Shown here: piece by piece, positions 32,054-43,984 of the stretch
Position numbering within the stretch: position 1 is the stretch's first letter
Layout: each line of letters opens with the position of its first letter
NCBI GenBank assembly: GCA_035651755.1
Contig: DASRFA010000032.1
Location: 62,001-126,000 of the forward strand
Reading direction: 5' to 3'
DNA from: DASRFA01 sp035651755
GTDB lineage: Bacteria > Desulfobacterota > Binatia > UBA12015
DNA: 64,000 nucleotides
Made by a program: the position numbers and the translations under genes
The notes under the pieces: model-generated
Told to the model about the DNA's origin: nothing
Seen by the model: only the letters and a program-made list of their open reading frames with translations
Databases searched by the model: none

Positions 32054-32989
32054 ATGAGGCGCGTCGCGTTCGTCTGCCCGGGGCAGGGTGCTCAGCGGGT
32101 CGGCATGGCCCGCGACGTCCACGCGGAGTTCCCGACCGTCCGGCAGACGCTCGACGAGGCCGGCGACGCTCTCGGCGAGCCCCTCGACCGCATCGTGTTC
32201 GAGGGACCGGAGGACGTGCTCACTCTCACCGAGAACGCACAGCCCGCGCTCCTCGCCGTGTCGGTCGCGATCGGCCGCGTGCTGCGCGACCACGGCATCC
32301 GGCCGGTCATCGCGGCCGGCCACAGCCTCGGCGAATGGTCCGCGCTGGTGCTGGCCGGGGCGCTCGACTTCGCGGACGCGATCCGCGCCGTGCGCCAGCG
32401 CGGCCGATTCATGCAGGAGGCGGTCGCGCCGGGCGTGGGCGCGATGTCCGCGCTCCTCGGCGCCGACCTCGCGGCGGCGGAGCAGCTCTGCCGCGACGCC
32501 TCGCGCGGCGACGGCGAGATCGCGGTGCCCGCGAACGTCAACGGCGCCGGGCAGATCGTCGTCGCCGGCCACACGGCCGCCGTCGAGCGCCTCGAGGCGC
32601 TGGCGCGCGAGCGGAAGGTCCGCGCCATGCGGCTCAAGGTGAGCGCTCCGTTCCACACGCCGCTCATGCGGCCGGCGCGCGACCGCATGCGCGCCGTCCT
32701 GGACTCGCTCGCCGTCCGCGATCCCGACCCGCCGGTGGTGAGCAACGTCGACGGGCGTCCGAACGCCAGCGCCGGGCGCGTGCGCGACCTCCTCGCCGAG
32801 CAGATCACCGCCGCCGTCCGCTGGGAGGATTGCGCGCACGCCGTCGTCGCGGCCTGCGACGTCGTGCTGGAGGTCGGGCCGGGAAAGGTCCTGACCGGCC
32901 TCATGCGGCGGATGGCCCCCGACCGGCCCTGCCTCGCGACCGACGACGTCGCCGGCGTGCGGGCCGCGCTCGCCGAGGCCGGCGCATGA
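32054..32989 (+). CDS. fabD: malonyl-CoA:ACP transacylase
   Basis: 311 residues. FabD loads malonate onto ACP. Diagnostic motifs: 'VCPGQGAQRVGMARDV', active-site 'GHSLGEWSALVLAG' (Ser), 'QRGRFMQEA' (Arg) and 'SAPFHTPLM' (His). Its stop overlaps the fabG start (ATGA). Confidence 0.96.
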   Translation: MRRVAFVCPGQGAQRVGMARDVHAEFPTVRQTLDEAGDALGEPLDRIVFEGPEDVLTLTENAQPALLAVSVAIGRVLRDHGIRPVIAAGHSLGEWSALVLAGALDFADAIRAVRQRGRFMQEAVAPGVGAMSALLGADLAAAEQLCRDASRGDGEIAVPANVNGAGQIVVAGHTAAVERLEALARERKVRAMRLKVSAPFHTPLMRPARDRMRAVLDSLAVRDPDPPVVSNVDGRPNASAGRVRDLLAEQITAAVRWEDCAHAVVAACDVVLEVGPGKVLTGLMRRMAPDRPCLATDDVAGVRAALAEAGA

Positions 32990-33747
32990 GCGGCGAGCGC
33001 ACGACGCCGCTCGCGGGGCGGGTTGCGCTCGTGACCGGCGCGTCGCGCGGCATCGGGCGCGCGATCGCGACCGAGCTCGCGGCGCGCGGCGCCCGGGTCG
33101 CCGTCAACTATCGCAGCAACGAGGAGGCCGCGCGCTCGGCCGTCGCCGCGATCGCCGATGCCGGCGGGGAAGCCGAGCTCGCTCCGTTCGACGTCGCCGA
33201 CGGCGAGGCGGCCGCAGCCGCGATCGCGGGCCTGGTCGACCGCCACGGCCGGCTCGACGTCCTCGTGAACAACGCCGGCATCGCGCTCGACGGCCTGATC
33301 CTCCGCTACAAGGCGGCGGACTGGCAGCGCATCGTCGACGTGAACCTGAGCGGGGTGTTCCACTGCTGCAAGGCGGCGGCGCGCGCGATGGTCCGCGCGC
33401 GCTCGGGCCGGATCGTGAACGTCACGTCGGTCGTGAGCGCGATGGGGAACGCGGGGCAGGCCCCCTACGCCGCGACGAAGGCGGGCGTCGAGGGCCTGAC
33501 GCGCGCGCTCGCGCGCGAGCTCGCTTCGCGCGCCATCACGGTGAACGCGATCGCGCCCGGGTTCATCGACACCGAGATGACCGAGGCGCTTCCCGCGGCC
33601 GCGCGCGAGGCGTACCTCGCGCAGGTGCCGCTCGGGCGGCTCGGCACGGCGGCCGAGGTCGCGGCGGCGGTCGCGTTCCTCGCCGGCCCGGACGCGGGCT
33701 ACATCACCGGGCACGTCCTGGCGGTGAACGGCGGCCTCTACATGTGA
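32986..33747 (+). CDS. fabG: 3-oxoacyl-ACP reductase
   Basis: 253 residues from the ATG overlapping the fabD stop. Classical SDR with TGASRGIG, NNAG, the catalytic Ser in 'VTSVVSAMGN', YAATK and 'ITGHVLAVNGGLYM'. Reduces 3-oxoacyl-ACP in each fatty-acid elongation cycle. Its position between fabD and acpP supports the assignment over other SDRs. Confidence 0.95.
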   Translation: MSGERTTPLAGRVALVTGASRGIGRAIATELAARGARVAVNYRSNEEAARSAVAAIADAGGEAELAPFDVADGEAAAAAIAGLVDRHGRLDVLVNNAGIALDGLILRYKAADWQRIVDVNLSGVFHCCKAAARAMVRARSGRIVNVTSVVSAMGNAGQAPYAATKAGVEGLTRALARELASRAITVNAIAPGFIDTEMTEALPAAAREAYLAQVPLGRLGTAAEVAAAVAFLAGPDAGYITGHVLAVNGGLYM

Positions 33748-33868
33748 CGCGCGCCCAGCCGCGACGGGCGACGTCCGCACCGCTCGCCGGTGTGGCGCCC
33801 GTCCGGGCGGCGCGCTAAACCACCCCGGCAACGCAAACGAACCGTCGGGACGAGGGCAGGGGGTCTGA

Positions 33869-34105
33869 ATGGCGTCAGAGGTCGAGGCCAAGGTCAAGGA
33901 AATCGTCTGCGAGCAGCTCGGCGTGAGCGAGGACGAGGTTTCGCCGAACGCCTCCTTCATCGAGGACCTGGGCGCGGATTCCCTGGACATCGTGGAGCTC
34001 GTCATGGCTCTCGAGGAGGAGTACGACCTCGAGATCTCGGACGAGGAGGCGGAGAAGATCCGCACCGTCGGGGACGTGGTCGCGTACATCGAGAGCCACA
34101 AGTAG
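33869..34105 (+). CDS. acpP: acyl carrier protein
   Basis: 78 residues, acidic. The phosphopantetheine attachment Ser is in 'LGADSLDIVELVMALEEEYD'. Preceded by a 120-bp gap with AGGGGG ribosome-binding site; TAAACC at 33816 with a weak TGGCGC 17 bp upstream could be its own promoter. FabF, normally next, is not here; glyA follows directly. Confidence 0.97.
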   Translation: MASEVEAKVKEIVCEQLGVSEDEVSPNASFIEDLGADSLDIVELVMALEEEYDLEISDEEAEKIRTVGDVVAYIESHK

Positions 34106-35358
34106 TGAGCGCGATCTCCCGTCCTCTCGCCGAGGTCGACCGCGACGTCTTCGACGCGATCGCCCGCGAGGCCCGCCGCCAGGAGGACAACCTCGAGCTC
34201 ATCCCGTCGGAGAACGCGACGAGCCGGGCCGTCCTCGAGGCGCAGGGCTCGGTGCTCACGAACAAGTACGCCGAGGGCTATCCCGGCCGGCGCTACTACG
34301 GCGGCTGCGAGCACGTCGACGTCGTCGAGCAGCTCGCGATCGACCGCGCCAAGGAGCTCTTCGGCTGCGAGTACGCGAACGTGCAGCCCCACTCCGGCTC
34401 GCAGGCCAACATGGCCGTCTACTTCTCGCAGCTGTCCCCGGGCGACGCGATCCTCGCCATGGACCTCTCGCACGGCGGCCACCTGACGCACGGGAGCCCC
34501 GTCAACTTCTCGGGCAAGTGGTTCAAGGTGATCTCGTACGGCGTCCGGCGCGAGGACGAGATCATCGACTACGACGCCGTCCGGCGGCTCGCGCGCGAGC
34601 ACCGTCCGAAGCTCGTCGTCGCCGGCCACAGCGCGTATCCGCGCCAGCTCGACTTCGCGGCCTTCCGCGCCGCCGCCGACGAGGCGGGCGCGAAGCTCAT
34701 GGTCGACATGGCGCACTTCGCGGGCCTCGTCGCCGCCGGCGTCCACCCGTCGCCCGTCCCGTTCGCGGAGTTCGTCACCACGACGACGCACAAGACGCTG
34801 CGCGGCCCGCGCGGCGGCATGATCCTCGCGCGCGAGAGCGAGGCGAAGACGCTCGCGAGCTCCGTCTTCCCCGGGAACCAGGGCGGCCCGCTCATGCACG
34901 TGATCGCGGGCAAGGCGGTCGCGCTGCGCGAGGCGATGACGCCCGAGTTCCGGGCCTACCAGGCGCAGATCGTGAAGAACGCACGCGCCCTCGCCGAAGG
35001 TCTCGTGCGGCGCGGCTTCCGCCTCGTGTCGGGCGGCACGGAGAACCATCTCCTCCTCCTCGACCTTCGCGGCACGGAGATGACGGGCAAGGCGGCGCAG
35101 GAGGCGCTCGACCAGGCGCGCATCACCGCGAACAAGAACACCGTGCCGTTCGAGACGCGCTCGCCCTTCGTCACGAGCGGCGTCCGCATGGGCACGCCGA
35201 CCGTCACGACGCGCGGCATGCGAGAGCCCGAGATGGACGAGATCGCGGAGCTCATCTCGCGCGCGCTCTCGCGGATCGGCGACGCGACCGCCCTCGCCGC
35301 GATCGCCGACGACACGACGGCCCTCTGCCGCCGGTTCCCGCTCTACGGGACCGCCTGA
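34105..35358 (+). CDS. glyA: serine hydroxymethyltransferase
   Basis: 417 residues, GTG start sharing one base with the acpP stop region. Interconverts serine and glycine with tetrahydrofolate, using PLP. Motifs: 'NLELIPSENATSRAVLEAQGS', 'YAEGYPGRRYYGGCEHVD' and PLP-lysine 'VTTTTHKTLRGPRGG'. The full family length is present. It is unusual to find it directly behind acpP. Confidence 0.96.
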   Translation: MSAISRPLAEVDRDVFDAIAREARRQEDNLELIPSENATSRAVLEAQGSVLTNKYAEGYPGRRYYGGCEHVDVVEQLAIDRAKELFGCEYANVQPHSGSQANMAVYFSQLSPGDAILAMDLSHGGHLTHGSPVNFSGKWFKVISYGVRREDEIIDYDAVRRLAREHRPKLVVAGHSAYPRQLDFAAFRAAADEAGAKLMVDMAHFAGLVAAGVHPSPVPFAEFVTTTTHKTLRGPRGGMILARESEAKTLASSVFPGNQGGPLMHVIAGKAVALREAMTPEFRAYQAQIVKNARALAEGLVRRGFRLVSGGTENHLLLLDLRGTEMTGKAAQEALDQARITANKNTVPFETRSPFVTSGVRMGTPTVTTRGMREPEMDEIAELISRALSRIGDATALAAIADDTTALCRRFPLYGTA

Positions 35359-35367
35359 GGTCCCGGC

Positions 35368-35919
35368 GTGAAGTGCCCCGCCTGCCGCGCGACGGACAAC
35401 CACGTCGTCGATTCGCGGCTCGGCAAGGAAGGCGACGTCATCCGACGCCGGCGCGAGTGCGAGAAGTGTGGCCGCCGCTTCACGACCTACGAGCGCATCG
35501 AGGAGTACCTGCCGTCGGTCATCAAGAAGGACGGCCGGCGGGAGCCGTTCGATCGCCTGAAGATCATGGCCGGCATGCGCCGCGCCTGCGAGAAGCGGCC
35601 GGTGAGCGTCGAGACGCTGGAGCAGCTCGTCGACGGGATCGAGCGCGCCCTCCTCGAGCGCGGTGAGCGCGAGGTGCAGAGCACCGTGATCGGCGAGGCG
35701 GTGTGCGGCGCGCTGCACGACGTCGACGAGGTCGCGTACGTCCGCTTCGCTTCCGTCTACCGATCGTTCCAGGACATCGGGGAGTTCATGAAGGAGCTCC
35801 AGGACCTCCTGAAGGAGCGCCATGGGAAGCAGCGCTCGAAGCCCGCGCGCGTCGCGGCCGCGGAGCCGGCGCGCGGTCGCGCGGCGGCGGCCGGCAAGCA
35901 GAGCCGAAGCGCGCCGTGA
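35368..35919 (+). CDS. nrdR: transcriptional repressor NrdR
   Basis: 183 residues, GTG start. N-terminal zinc ribbon (CPAC near residue 3 and CEKCGRRF near 31) and ATP-cone ('IKKDGRREPFDRLKIMAGM' through 'YVRFASVYRSF'). NrdR senses (d)ATP and represses ribonucleotide reductase genes. A 30-residue basic Ala/Arg tail follows the usual end. The stop overlaps the ribD start (GTGA). The glyA-nrdR-ribD order is common in related bacteria. Confidence 0.95.
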   Translation: MKCPACRATDNHVVDSRLGKEGDVIRRRRECEKCGRRFTTYERIEEYLPSVIKKDGRREPFDRLKIMAGMRRACEKRPVSVETLEQLVDGIERALLERGEREVQSTVIGEAVCGALHDVDEVAYVRFASVYRSFQDIGEFMKELQDLLKERHGKQRSKPARVAAAEPARGRAAAAGKQSRSAP

Positions 35920-37091
35920 GCGGGCGCTCGCGTGCGGCGGCGACGGTCGCCGACGCGCGCCACATGCGGCGCGCGCTCGCGCTCGCCCAGCGCGGCCTCG
36001 GGCGCACCTCGCCGAATCCGCCGGTCGGGGCGGTCGTGGTCAAGGACGGACGGGTCGTCGGCGAGGGCTGGCATCGCCGCGCGGGCACCGACCACGCCGA
36101 GGTCGTCGCGCTCGCCGCGGCCGGCGAGCGCGCGCGCGGCGCGACCCTCTACTGCACCCTCGAGCCGTGCTCGCACCACGGCCGGACCCCGCCGTGCGCG
36201 CCGCGCGTCGCCGCGGCGGGGATCCGGCGCGCCGTCGTCGCGACCGCCGACCCGAATCCGCGCGTGCGCGGTCGCGGCCTCGCCGCTCTCCGTCGCGCCG
36301 GCATCGCGGTCGCGACCGGGGTCGAGGAGCGCGCGGCCCGCGAGCTGATCGCCGCTTTCGCGCACCACGTCCGGACGGGGAAGCCGCTCGTGCGGCTCAA
36401 GCTCGCGGCGTCGGCCGACGGCCGGATCGCGACCCGGAGCGGGCGCTCGCGCTGGATCACCGGCCCGCCGGCGCGCGCGCTCGTCCACCGCTGGCGCGAC
36501 GAGCACGATGCGGTGCTGGTCGGCGTCGGGACCGTGCTCGCCGACGACCCGCAGCTCACCTGCCGCCGCCGCGGCGGGCGCGATCCGGTCCGCATCGTCG
36601 TCGACAGCCGGCTCCGGACGCCGTCCGCCGCGCGCCTCCTCGACGGCACGGGCGGACCGGTCTGGGTCGCGACCACGAGCCGGGCGGGCGCCGCGGCCCG
36701 CGCGCGGCTCGCCCGGCGCGGTGCGACGGTGCTCGTCGTTCCGGGGCGCGGCGACCGGGTCGACCTCGGAGCGCTCTTCCGCATGCTCGGGCGCCGTGAC
36801 ATCGTCTCGGTGCTGGCCGAGGGCGGCGGCGACGTCGCGGCGGCCCTCCTCGCCGGCGGCCACGTCGACGAGCTCCGCTGCTTCACCGCGCCGCTCCTCG
36901 TCGGCGGCGATGGAATCCCCATGGTAGGATCTCTCGGGATCGACGAGATGGATCGAGCGCTTCGGCTGAGCGACGTCCGCGTGCAGGCGGTCGGCCGCGA
37001 TTGGCTCTGGATCGCGCGACCCGCGCGCCCCTCCGGCCGCGCGCGCGCCGCCGCTCCGCGGCCGAGGCCGAGCGGGAGGCGAGCGCGATGA
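35916..37091 (+). CDS. ribD: riboflavin biosynthesis deaminase/reductase
   Basis: 391 residues from the GTG overlapping the nrdR stop. N-terminal deaminase has 'NPPVGAVVVKDGRVVGEGWH', zinc motif 'HAEVVAL' and 'CTLEPCSHHGRTPPC'. C-terminal reductase has 'RLKLAASADGRIATRSGRSRWIT', 'DAVLVGVGTVLADDPQLT' and 'SVLAEGGGDVAAALLAGGHVDEL'. It catalyses two successive steps of riboflavin synthesis. Stop overlaps the ribBA start (ATGA). Riboflavin synthase (ribE), often the next gene, is absent. Confidence 0.95.
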   Translation: MSGRSRAAATVADARHMRRALALAQRGLGRTSPNPPVGAVVVKDGRVVGEGWHRRAGTDHAEVVALAAAGERARGATLYCTLEPCSHHGRTPPCAPRVAAAGIRRAVVATADPNPRVRGRGLAALRRAGIAVATGVEERAARELIAAFAHHVRTGKPLVRLKLAASADGRIATRSGRSRWITGPPARALVHRWRDEHDAVLVGVGTVLADDPQLTCRRRGGRDPVRIVVDSRLRTPSAARLLDGTGGPVWVATTSRAGAAARARLARRGATVLVVPGRGDRVDLGALFRMLGRRDIVSVLAEGGGDVAAALLAGGHVDELRCFTAPLLVGGDGIPMVGSLGIDEMDRALRLSDVRVQAVGRDWLWIARPARPSGRARAAAPRPRPSGRRAR

Positions 37092-38335
37092 AGCCCAGCC
37101 GGACGACCGCTGCCGCCGAGGAATCGCTCGCGGGCGCGATCGCCGAGATCGCGAGCGGACGGGCAGTCGTCCTGGTCGACGACCGCGCGCATCCCACCCA
37201 GGGCGACGTCTGCGTCGCCGCCGAGCGGACGACGCCCGAGCACATCGGCTTCATGGCGGTCCACGCGCGCGGCCTCATCTGCCTCGCGCTCCTCCCGTCC
37301 GCGATGCAGCGGCTCGGCATCCCGCTCATCCCCGCCGACCGGTCCGCGACCGACGCGCCCGCGTACGGGACGTCGTTCGAGGCGCGGCGCGGGGTCTCCA
37401 CCGGGATCTCGGCGGCGGACCGCGCGACCACGATCCGGGTCGCGATCGACGAGCGGAGCGGCCCCTCGGACGTCGTCATGCCGGGCCACGTGCCGCCGAT
37501 CCAGGTGGCGCCGGGCGGCGTGCTCGAGAGCCCGCGCCGCGTGGAGGCGGCGCTCGACGTCGTCCGGCTCGCCGGCCTCCGTCCGGCGGCGACCGTCTGC
37601 ACCATCCTCGACGAGGCGGGCGAGGTCGCGCACGGCGCGGCGCTCCTCGCGTTCGCGCGCCGCCACAAGCTCCGCGTGCTCACGATCGAGGAGGTCGCGC
37701 AGCATCGCCTTCGCACCGAGCTCCTCGTCGAGCGCATTGCCGAGACCGACCTGGAGAGCGCCTTCGGCGGGCGCTTCCGCGCGATCGCCTATCGCAACAA
37801 GGTCGACGAGAGCGAGCACCTCGCGCTCGTGCGCGGACGGCTGCGGCCCGGCGAGCCCGTCCTCGTGCGCGTCCATTCGCAGTGCTTGACGGGCGACGTC
37901 CTCGGCTCCCGGCGCTGCGACTGCGGCGAGCAGCTCGAGGCCGCCATGCGGACGATCCACCAGGCCGGGCGCGGGATCCTCGTGTACCTCCATCAGGAGG
38001 GGCGTGGGATCGGCCTCGCGAACAAGATTCGCGCCTACGCGCTCCAGGACCAGGGCCTCGACACGGTCGAGGCGAACCTCGAGCTCGGCTTCAAGGACGA
38101 CCCGCGCGACTACGGCATCAGCGCGCAGATCTTGCGCGACCTGGGCGTGACCCGCGTCAAGCTCCTGACGAACAACTCGCGGAAGATCGCCGGCCTCGCG
38201 CAGTACGGCGTGGTCGTCGACGAGCGCGTGCCGATCGAGGTGCCCGCGCACGACGGCAACATCGCCTACCTCCGCACCAAGCAGGAGAAGCTCGGGCACT
38301 TGCTGACGGGCCTCGGGGCCTCGGAAGAGCGGTGA
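37088..38335 (+). CDS. ribBA: RibBA: intact GTP cyclohydrolase II with degenerate DHBP-synthase half
   Basis: 415 residues. The C-terminal GTP cyclohydrolase II (210-415) is intact: zinc cysteines C266, C277, C279 (HSQCLTGD, RRCDCG) and 'YLHQEGRGIGL'. The N-terminal half keeps the RibB fold ('TGISAADRATTI', 'MPGHVPPIQ'). However, the E. coli catalytic stretch DDEDRENEGD reads DDRAHPTQGD (30-40), so Arg37, Glu38 and Glu40 are lost. GGHTEA reads PRRVEA (His153 lost), and the conserved CEL reads CTI (Glu174 lost). The RibB half is therefore predicted to be inactive. Another RibB must exist elsewhere. It is coupled to ribD and ribH by 4-bp overlaps. Confidence 0.93.
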   Translation: MKPSRTTAAAEESLAGAIAEIASGRAVVLVDDRAHPTQGDVCVAAERTTPEHIGFMAVHARGLICLALLPSAMQRLGIPLIPADRSATDAPAYGTSFEARRGVSTGISAADRATTIRVAIDERSGPSDVVMPGHVPPIQVAPGGVLESPRRVEAALDVVRLAGLRPAATVCTILDEAGEVAHGAALLAFARRHKLRVLTIEEVAQHRLRTELLVERIAETDLESAFGGRFRAIAYRNKVDESEHLALVRGRLRPGEPVLVRVHSQCLTGDVLGSRRCDCGEQLEAAMRTIHQAGRGILVYLHQEGRGIGLANKIRAYALQDQGLDTVEANLELGFKDDPRDYGISAQILRDLGVTRVKLLTNNSRKIAGLAQYGVVVDERVPIEVPAHDGNIAYLRTKQEKLGHLLTGLGASEER

Positions 38336-38814
38336 GCGGCGAGCCGCAGGTCTTCGAGGGCCGGCCCGCCGGCGCCGGACGCCGGGTCGCGATCGTGGTG
38401 TCGCGCTTCAACCGCGCGGTGACCGAGTCGCTCCTCGACGGCGCGATCGAGGGCCTCGAGGCGAACGGCACCGAGCGCGGCGCGATCGACGTCGTCCGCG
38501 TGCCCGGCGCGTTCGAGATCACGCTCGCCGCCGAGCAGTGCGCGGCGTCGGGCCGCTACGCCGCGATCGTGTGCCTCGGGGCCGTCGTGCGCGGGGAGAC
38601 GCCGCACTTCGAGTTCATCGCGCGCGAGGTGAGCCGCGGCGTGAACGAGGTCGCGTGCCGCCACCGCGTGCCGGTCGCCTTCGGCGTCCTCACGACGGAC
38701 AACCTCGAGCAGGCGCTCGCGCGCGCCGGCAGCGGCCACGGCAACAAGGGCTTCGAGGCCGCGGTGACCGCGCTCGAGATGGCGGACCTGCTGGCGCGCC
38801 TCCCGCGCCGGTAG
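38332..38814 (+). CDS. ribH: lumazine synthase
   Basis: 160 residues from GTG overlapping the ribBA stop (GTGA). Forms 6,7-dimethyl-8-ribityllumazine. Motifs: 'IVVSRFNRAVTESLLDGA', 'VRVPGAFEITLAAEQ', 'CLGAVVRGETPHFEFI' (catalytic His in the last) and 'FGVLTTDNLEQALARAG'. Probably forms a 60-mer or pentamer. Confidence 0.96.
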   Translation: MSGEPQVFEGRPAGAGRRVAIVVSRFNRAVTESLLDGAIEGLEANGTERGAIDVVRVPGAFEITLAAEQCAASGRYAAIVCLGAVVRGETPHFEFIAREVSRGVNEVACRHRVPVAFGVLTTDNLEQALARAGSGHGNKGFEAAVTALEMADLLARLPRR

Positions 38815-38823
38815 GGAGCTCCC

Positions 38824-42056
<3,233 letters not shown>

Positions 42057-42057
<1 letters not shown>

Positions 42058-42686
42058 TGGCTCGGAATTCGCGGCGTGGTGCGCGCGGGCTTTGGGCGAT
42101 CGCTGCCGCGAGCGTCGCGGTGGGCGCGCTCGGCACGCTCGGCGCGTGCGGGTACCACTTCCCCGGTCAGGTCGCCGTGCTGCCGGGCGGCGGCTCGAAG
42201 GTCTACGTCGCGCGCTTCGACAACCGGACGCGCAATCCCGGGGTCGAGAACGACGTGCTCGAGGCGATGCAGCTCGAGGTCGCACGGCGCGGGCAGTTCA
42301 CCCTCGCCCCCAACTCCGACGCGGCCGACCTCGTGCTCGAGGGAACGATCAACTCCATCGAGGTGCGGCCGATCGCGTTCTCGACGAGCGACGAGGCCCT
42401 CCAGTTCGAGACCGTGATGACGCTCAGCGTGCAGCTCCGGAACCCGCACACCGGCAAGATCGTGTGGCGCGTCGCCGGCCTGCGCGAGAACGACTCCTAC
42501 GGCGCGGTATCGCAGACGGTGGTCGCGAGCTCGTCGCAATTCCTCTCGCAGTCGACGCTCAACGCGAACGACCTGAACCAGCTGACCGACGTGCAGCTTT
42601 CCGAGTCGCAGCGCCGTGAGGCGCTCGATCGTGTCCTCGAGAACGCGTCGCGGGACGTCTACAACTCGATGGTGGAAGACTTTTGA
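42057..42686 (+). CDS. lptE: LPS-assembly lipoprotein LptE family
   Basis: 209 residues; start overlaps the leuS stop (TGATG). Lipoprotein signal ends LGAC with Cys31, followed directly by the family's 'GYHFPG'. The next block 'KVYVARFDNRTRNPGVENDV' and the C-terminal 'RREALDRVLENASRDVYNSMVEDF' fit the LptE fold. LptE plugs the LptD pore in the outer membrane. The leuS-lptE-holA order is widely conserved. Confidence 0.9.
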
Positions 42687-43660
42687 GTGCGCCCCCGGTC
42701 GTGCTGCTGACCGGCGACCCGCTGCTCATCGGCGAGCGTCTCGCCGAGATCCAGGGCGCGACCGTCGGCGCGAGTCCGGCCTTCGGCGCGCTCGACGTCC
42801 TCCACGGCGACCGCCTCGACCTCGCGGCGATCGCGACCGCGATCCGGACGATCGCGCCGGGAGGCGCCCGGCTCGTCGTGCTGCGGCAGGCCGACAAGCT
42901 CCGCGAGGAGGTCCAGCGCGCGCTCCTTCCGCTCCTCGACGAGGTGCCGCCTGCGACCACCGTCGTCCTCGTCGCGGAAAGCCCCGACATGCGGCGCGCC
43001 CTCTTCGCGGGGATCCGAGCGAAGCATGCGATCGAGCGGCGCGAGATCGGCGGCGGCGAGCGCGATCCGGCGGGGACGCGGCGCGAGCTGATGGCGCTCG
43101 TCGAGCGCCGCGCGAAGACGCTCGGCCTCTCGCTCACCGGCGAAGCCGTGCAGGCGATCGTCGATTGGGTCGCGAACGACCCGTCGCGGCTCGTCCGCGA
43201 GCTCGAGAAGCTCGCGCTCCGCTGGGGCGACGCGCGGATCGGGGCGCGCGAGGCCCTGGACGGCCTCGGGGGCGAGCGCGCGCTCACTGCGTTCGCGCTC
43301 GAGGGCGCGATCCGCGACCGCCGGATCGGAAGGGCCGTGGCCGAGCTGCGCGCGCTCCTCCGCCAGGGGGCGCCGGTCGAGCTCGTCGTCGGGCAGCTCG
43401 CCGGCGAGCTCCGCTCGCTCCTTCGCGCGCGCGCGCTCCTCGACTCCGGGCTCGACGAGGAAGCCGCGCGCCGCGCCTTCGGCGGCGGGCGCGGGTACTT
43501 CGTCGTGCCGCGCGCGAAGAACTATCGCCGGGGCGAGCTCGAGGCGGCGCTCGCCGGCCTGCACCGGGTCGACGTCGCGGCGAAGACGGGGGAGGGCGTT
43601 CCCGAGGCGCGCCTCGAGAGCTGGCTGCTCGGGCTCGCGCGCCCGGCCGGGTCGCGCTGA
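42683..43660 (+). CDS. holA: DNA polymerase III subunit delta
   Basis: 325 residues from TTG 42683, which overlaps the lptE stop (TTGA). AAA+ clamp-loader subunit that opens the beta clamp. Recognisable elements are 'VVLLTGDPLLIGERLAEI', 'RLVVLRQADKLREEVQRAL', 'AIVDWVANDPSRLVRELEKLAL' and the C-terminal helical domain ('VELVVGQLAGELRSLLRAR'). Its position after lptE supports the assignment. Confidence 0.9.
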   Translation: MSAPPVVLLTGDPLLIGERLAEIQGATVGASPAFGALDVLHGDRLDLAAIATAIRTIAPGGARLVVLRQADKLREEVQRALLPLLDEVPPATTVVLVAESPDMRRALFAGIRAKHAIERREIGGGERDPAGTRRELMALVERRAKTLGLSLTGEAVQAIVDWVANDPSRLVRELEKLALRWGDARIGAREALDGLGGERALTAFALEGAIRDRRIGRAVAELRALLRQGAPVELVVGQLAGELRSLLRARALLDSGLDEEAARRAFGGGRGYFVVPRAKNYRRGELEAALAGLHRVDVAAKTGEGVPEARLESWLLGLARPAGSR

Positions 43661-43661
43661 C

Positions 43662-43931
43662 TCAGCCGCTCGCGAGCTTGGCGGCGCTCTTCGCGAGCCG
43701 GGAGATCCGCCGGGACGCGTTGTTCCGGTGCAGCACGCCCTTCGCGACCGCCTTGTCGAGGCCGCGCGCGGCGTCGGCGACCGCCTGGCTGGCGCCGGTC
43801 GCGTCGCCGCCCTCGATGGCGGTGCGCGCCCGCTTCACCTCCGAGCGGACGCGCGTCCGGACGCGCTGGTTGCGCGCCGCGCGCTTGACGGACTGGCGAT
43901 GCCTCTTCTCTGCGGACGGGTGGTTGGCCAT
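43662..43931 (-). CDS. rpsT: 30S ribosomal protein S20
   Basis: 89 residues, highly basic: 'ANHPSAEKRHRQSVKRAARN', then 'TRVRSEVKRARTAIEGG' and the end 'HRNNASRRISRLAKSAAKL'. Typical S20 length. It converges on holA with one base between the stops. Ribosome-binding site GGGAG precedes the ATG. Confidence 0.97.
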   Translation of the reverse strand: MANHPSAEKRHRQSVKRAARNQRVRTRVRSEVKRARTAIEGGDATGASQAVADAARGLDKAVAKGVLHRNNASRRISRLAKSAAKLASG

Positions 43932-43955
43932 TCGTTCTCCCGAGATCGACCCACG

Positions 43956-43984
43956 GGGTTAACGGTCCTTCGTGTCGCCGGCAA
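43956..43984 (-). promoter_or_regulatory. predicted promoter of rpsT
   Basis: Minus strand: TTGCCG (43984-43979), 17-bp spacer, TAACCC (43961-43956). It lies over the last codons of mazG and 24 nt before the rpsT start. Confidence 0.45.

Noticed and set aside
32092..35823. Very long minus-strand open frame opposite the fab/glyA region, and similar ones opposite leuS and infB
   Set aside because: They are Arg/Ala/Asp-rich mirror frames typical of GC-rich coding DNA; the plus strand carries recognisable genes throughout.
35880..37090. FMN riboswitch for the rib genes
   Set aside because: ribD starts inside the nrdR stop and no leader is available; no conserved FMN-aptamer pattern seen.
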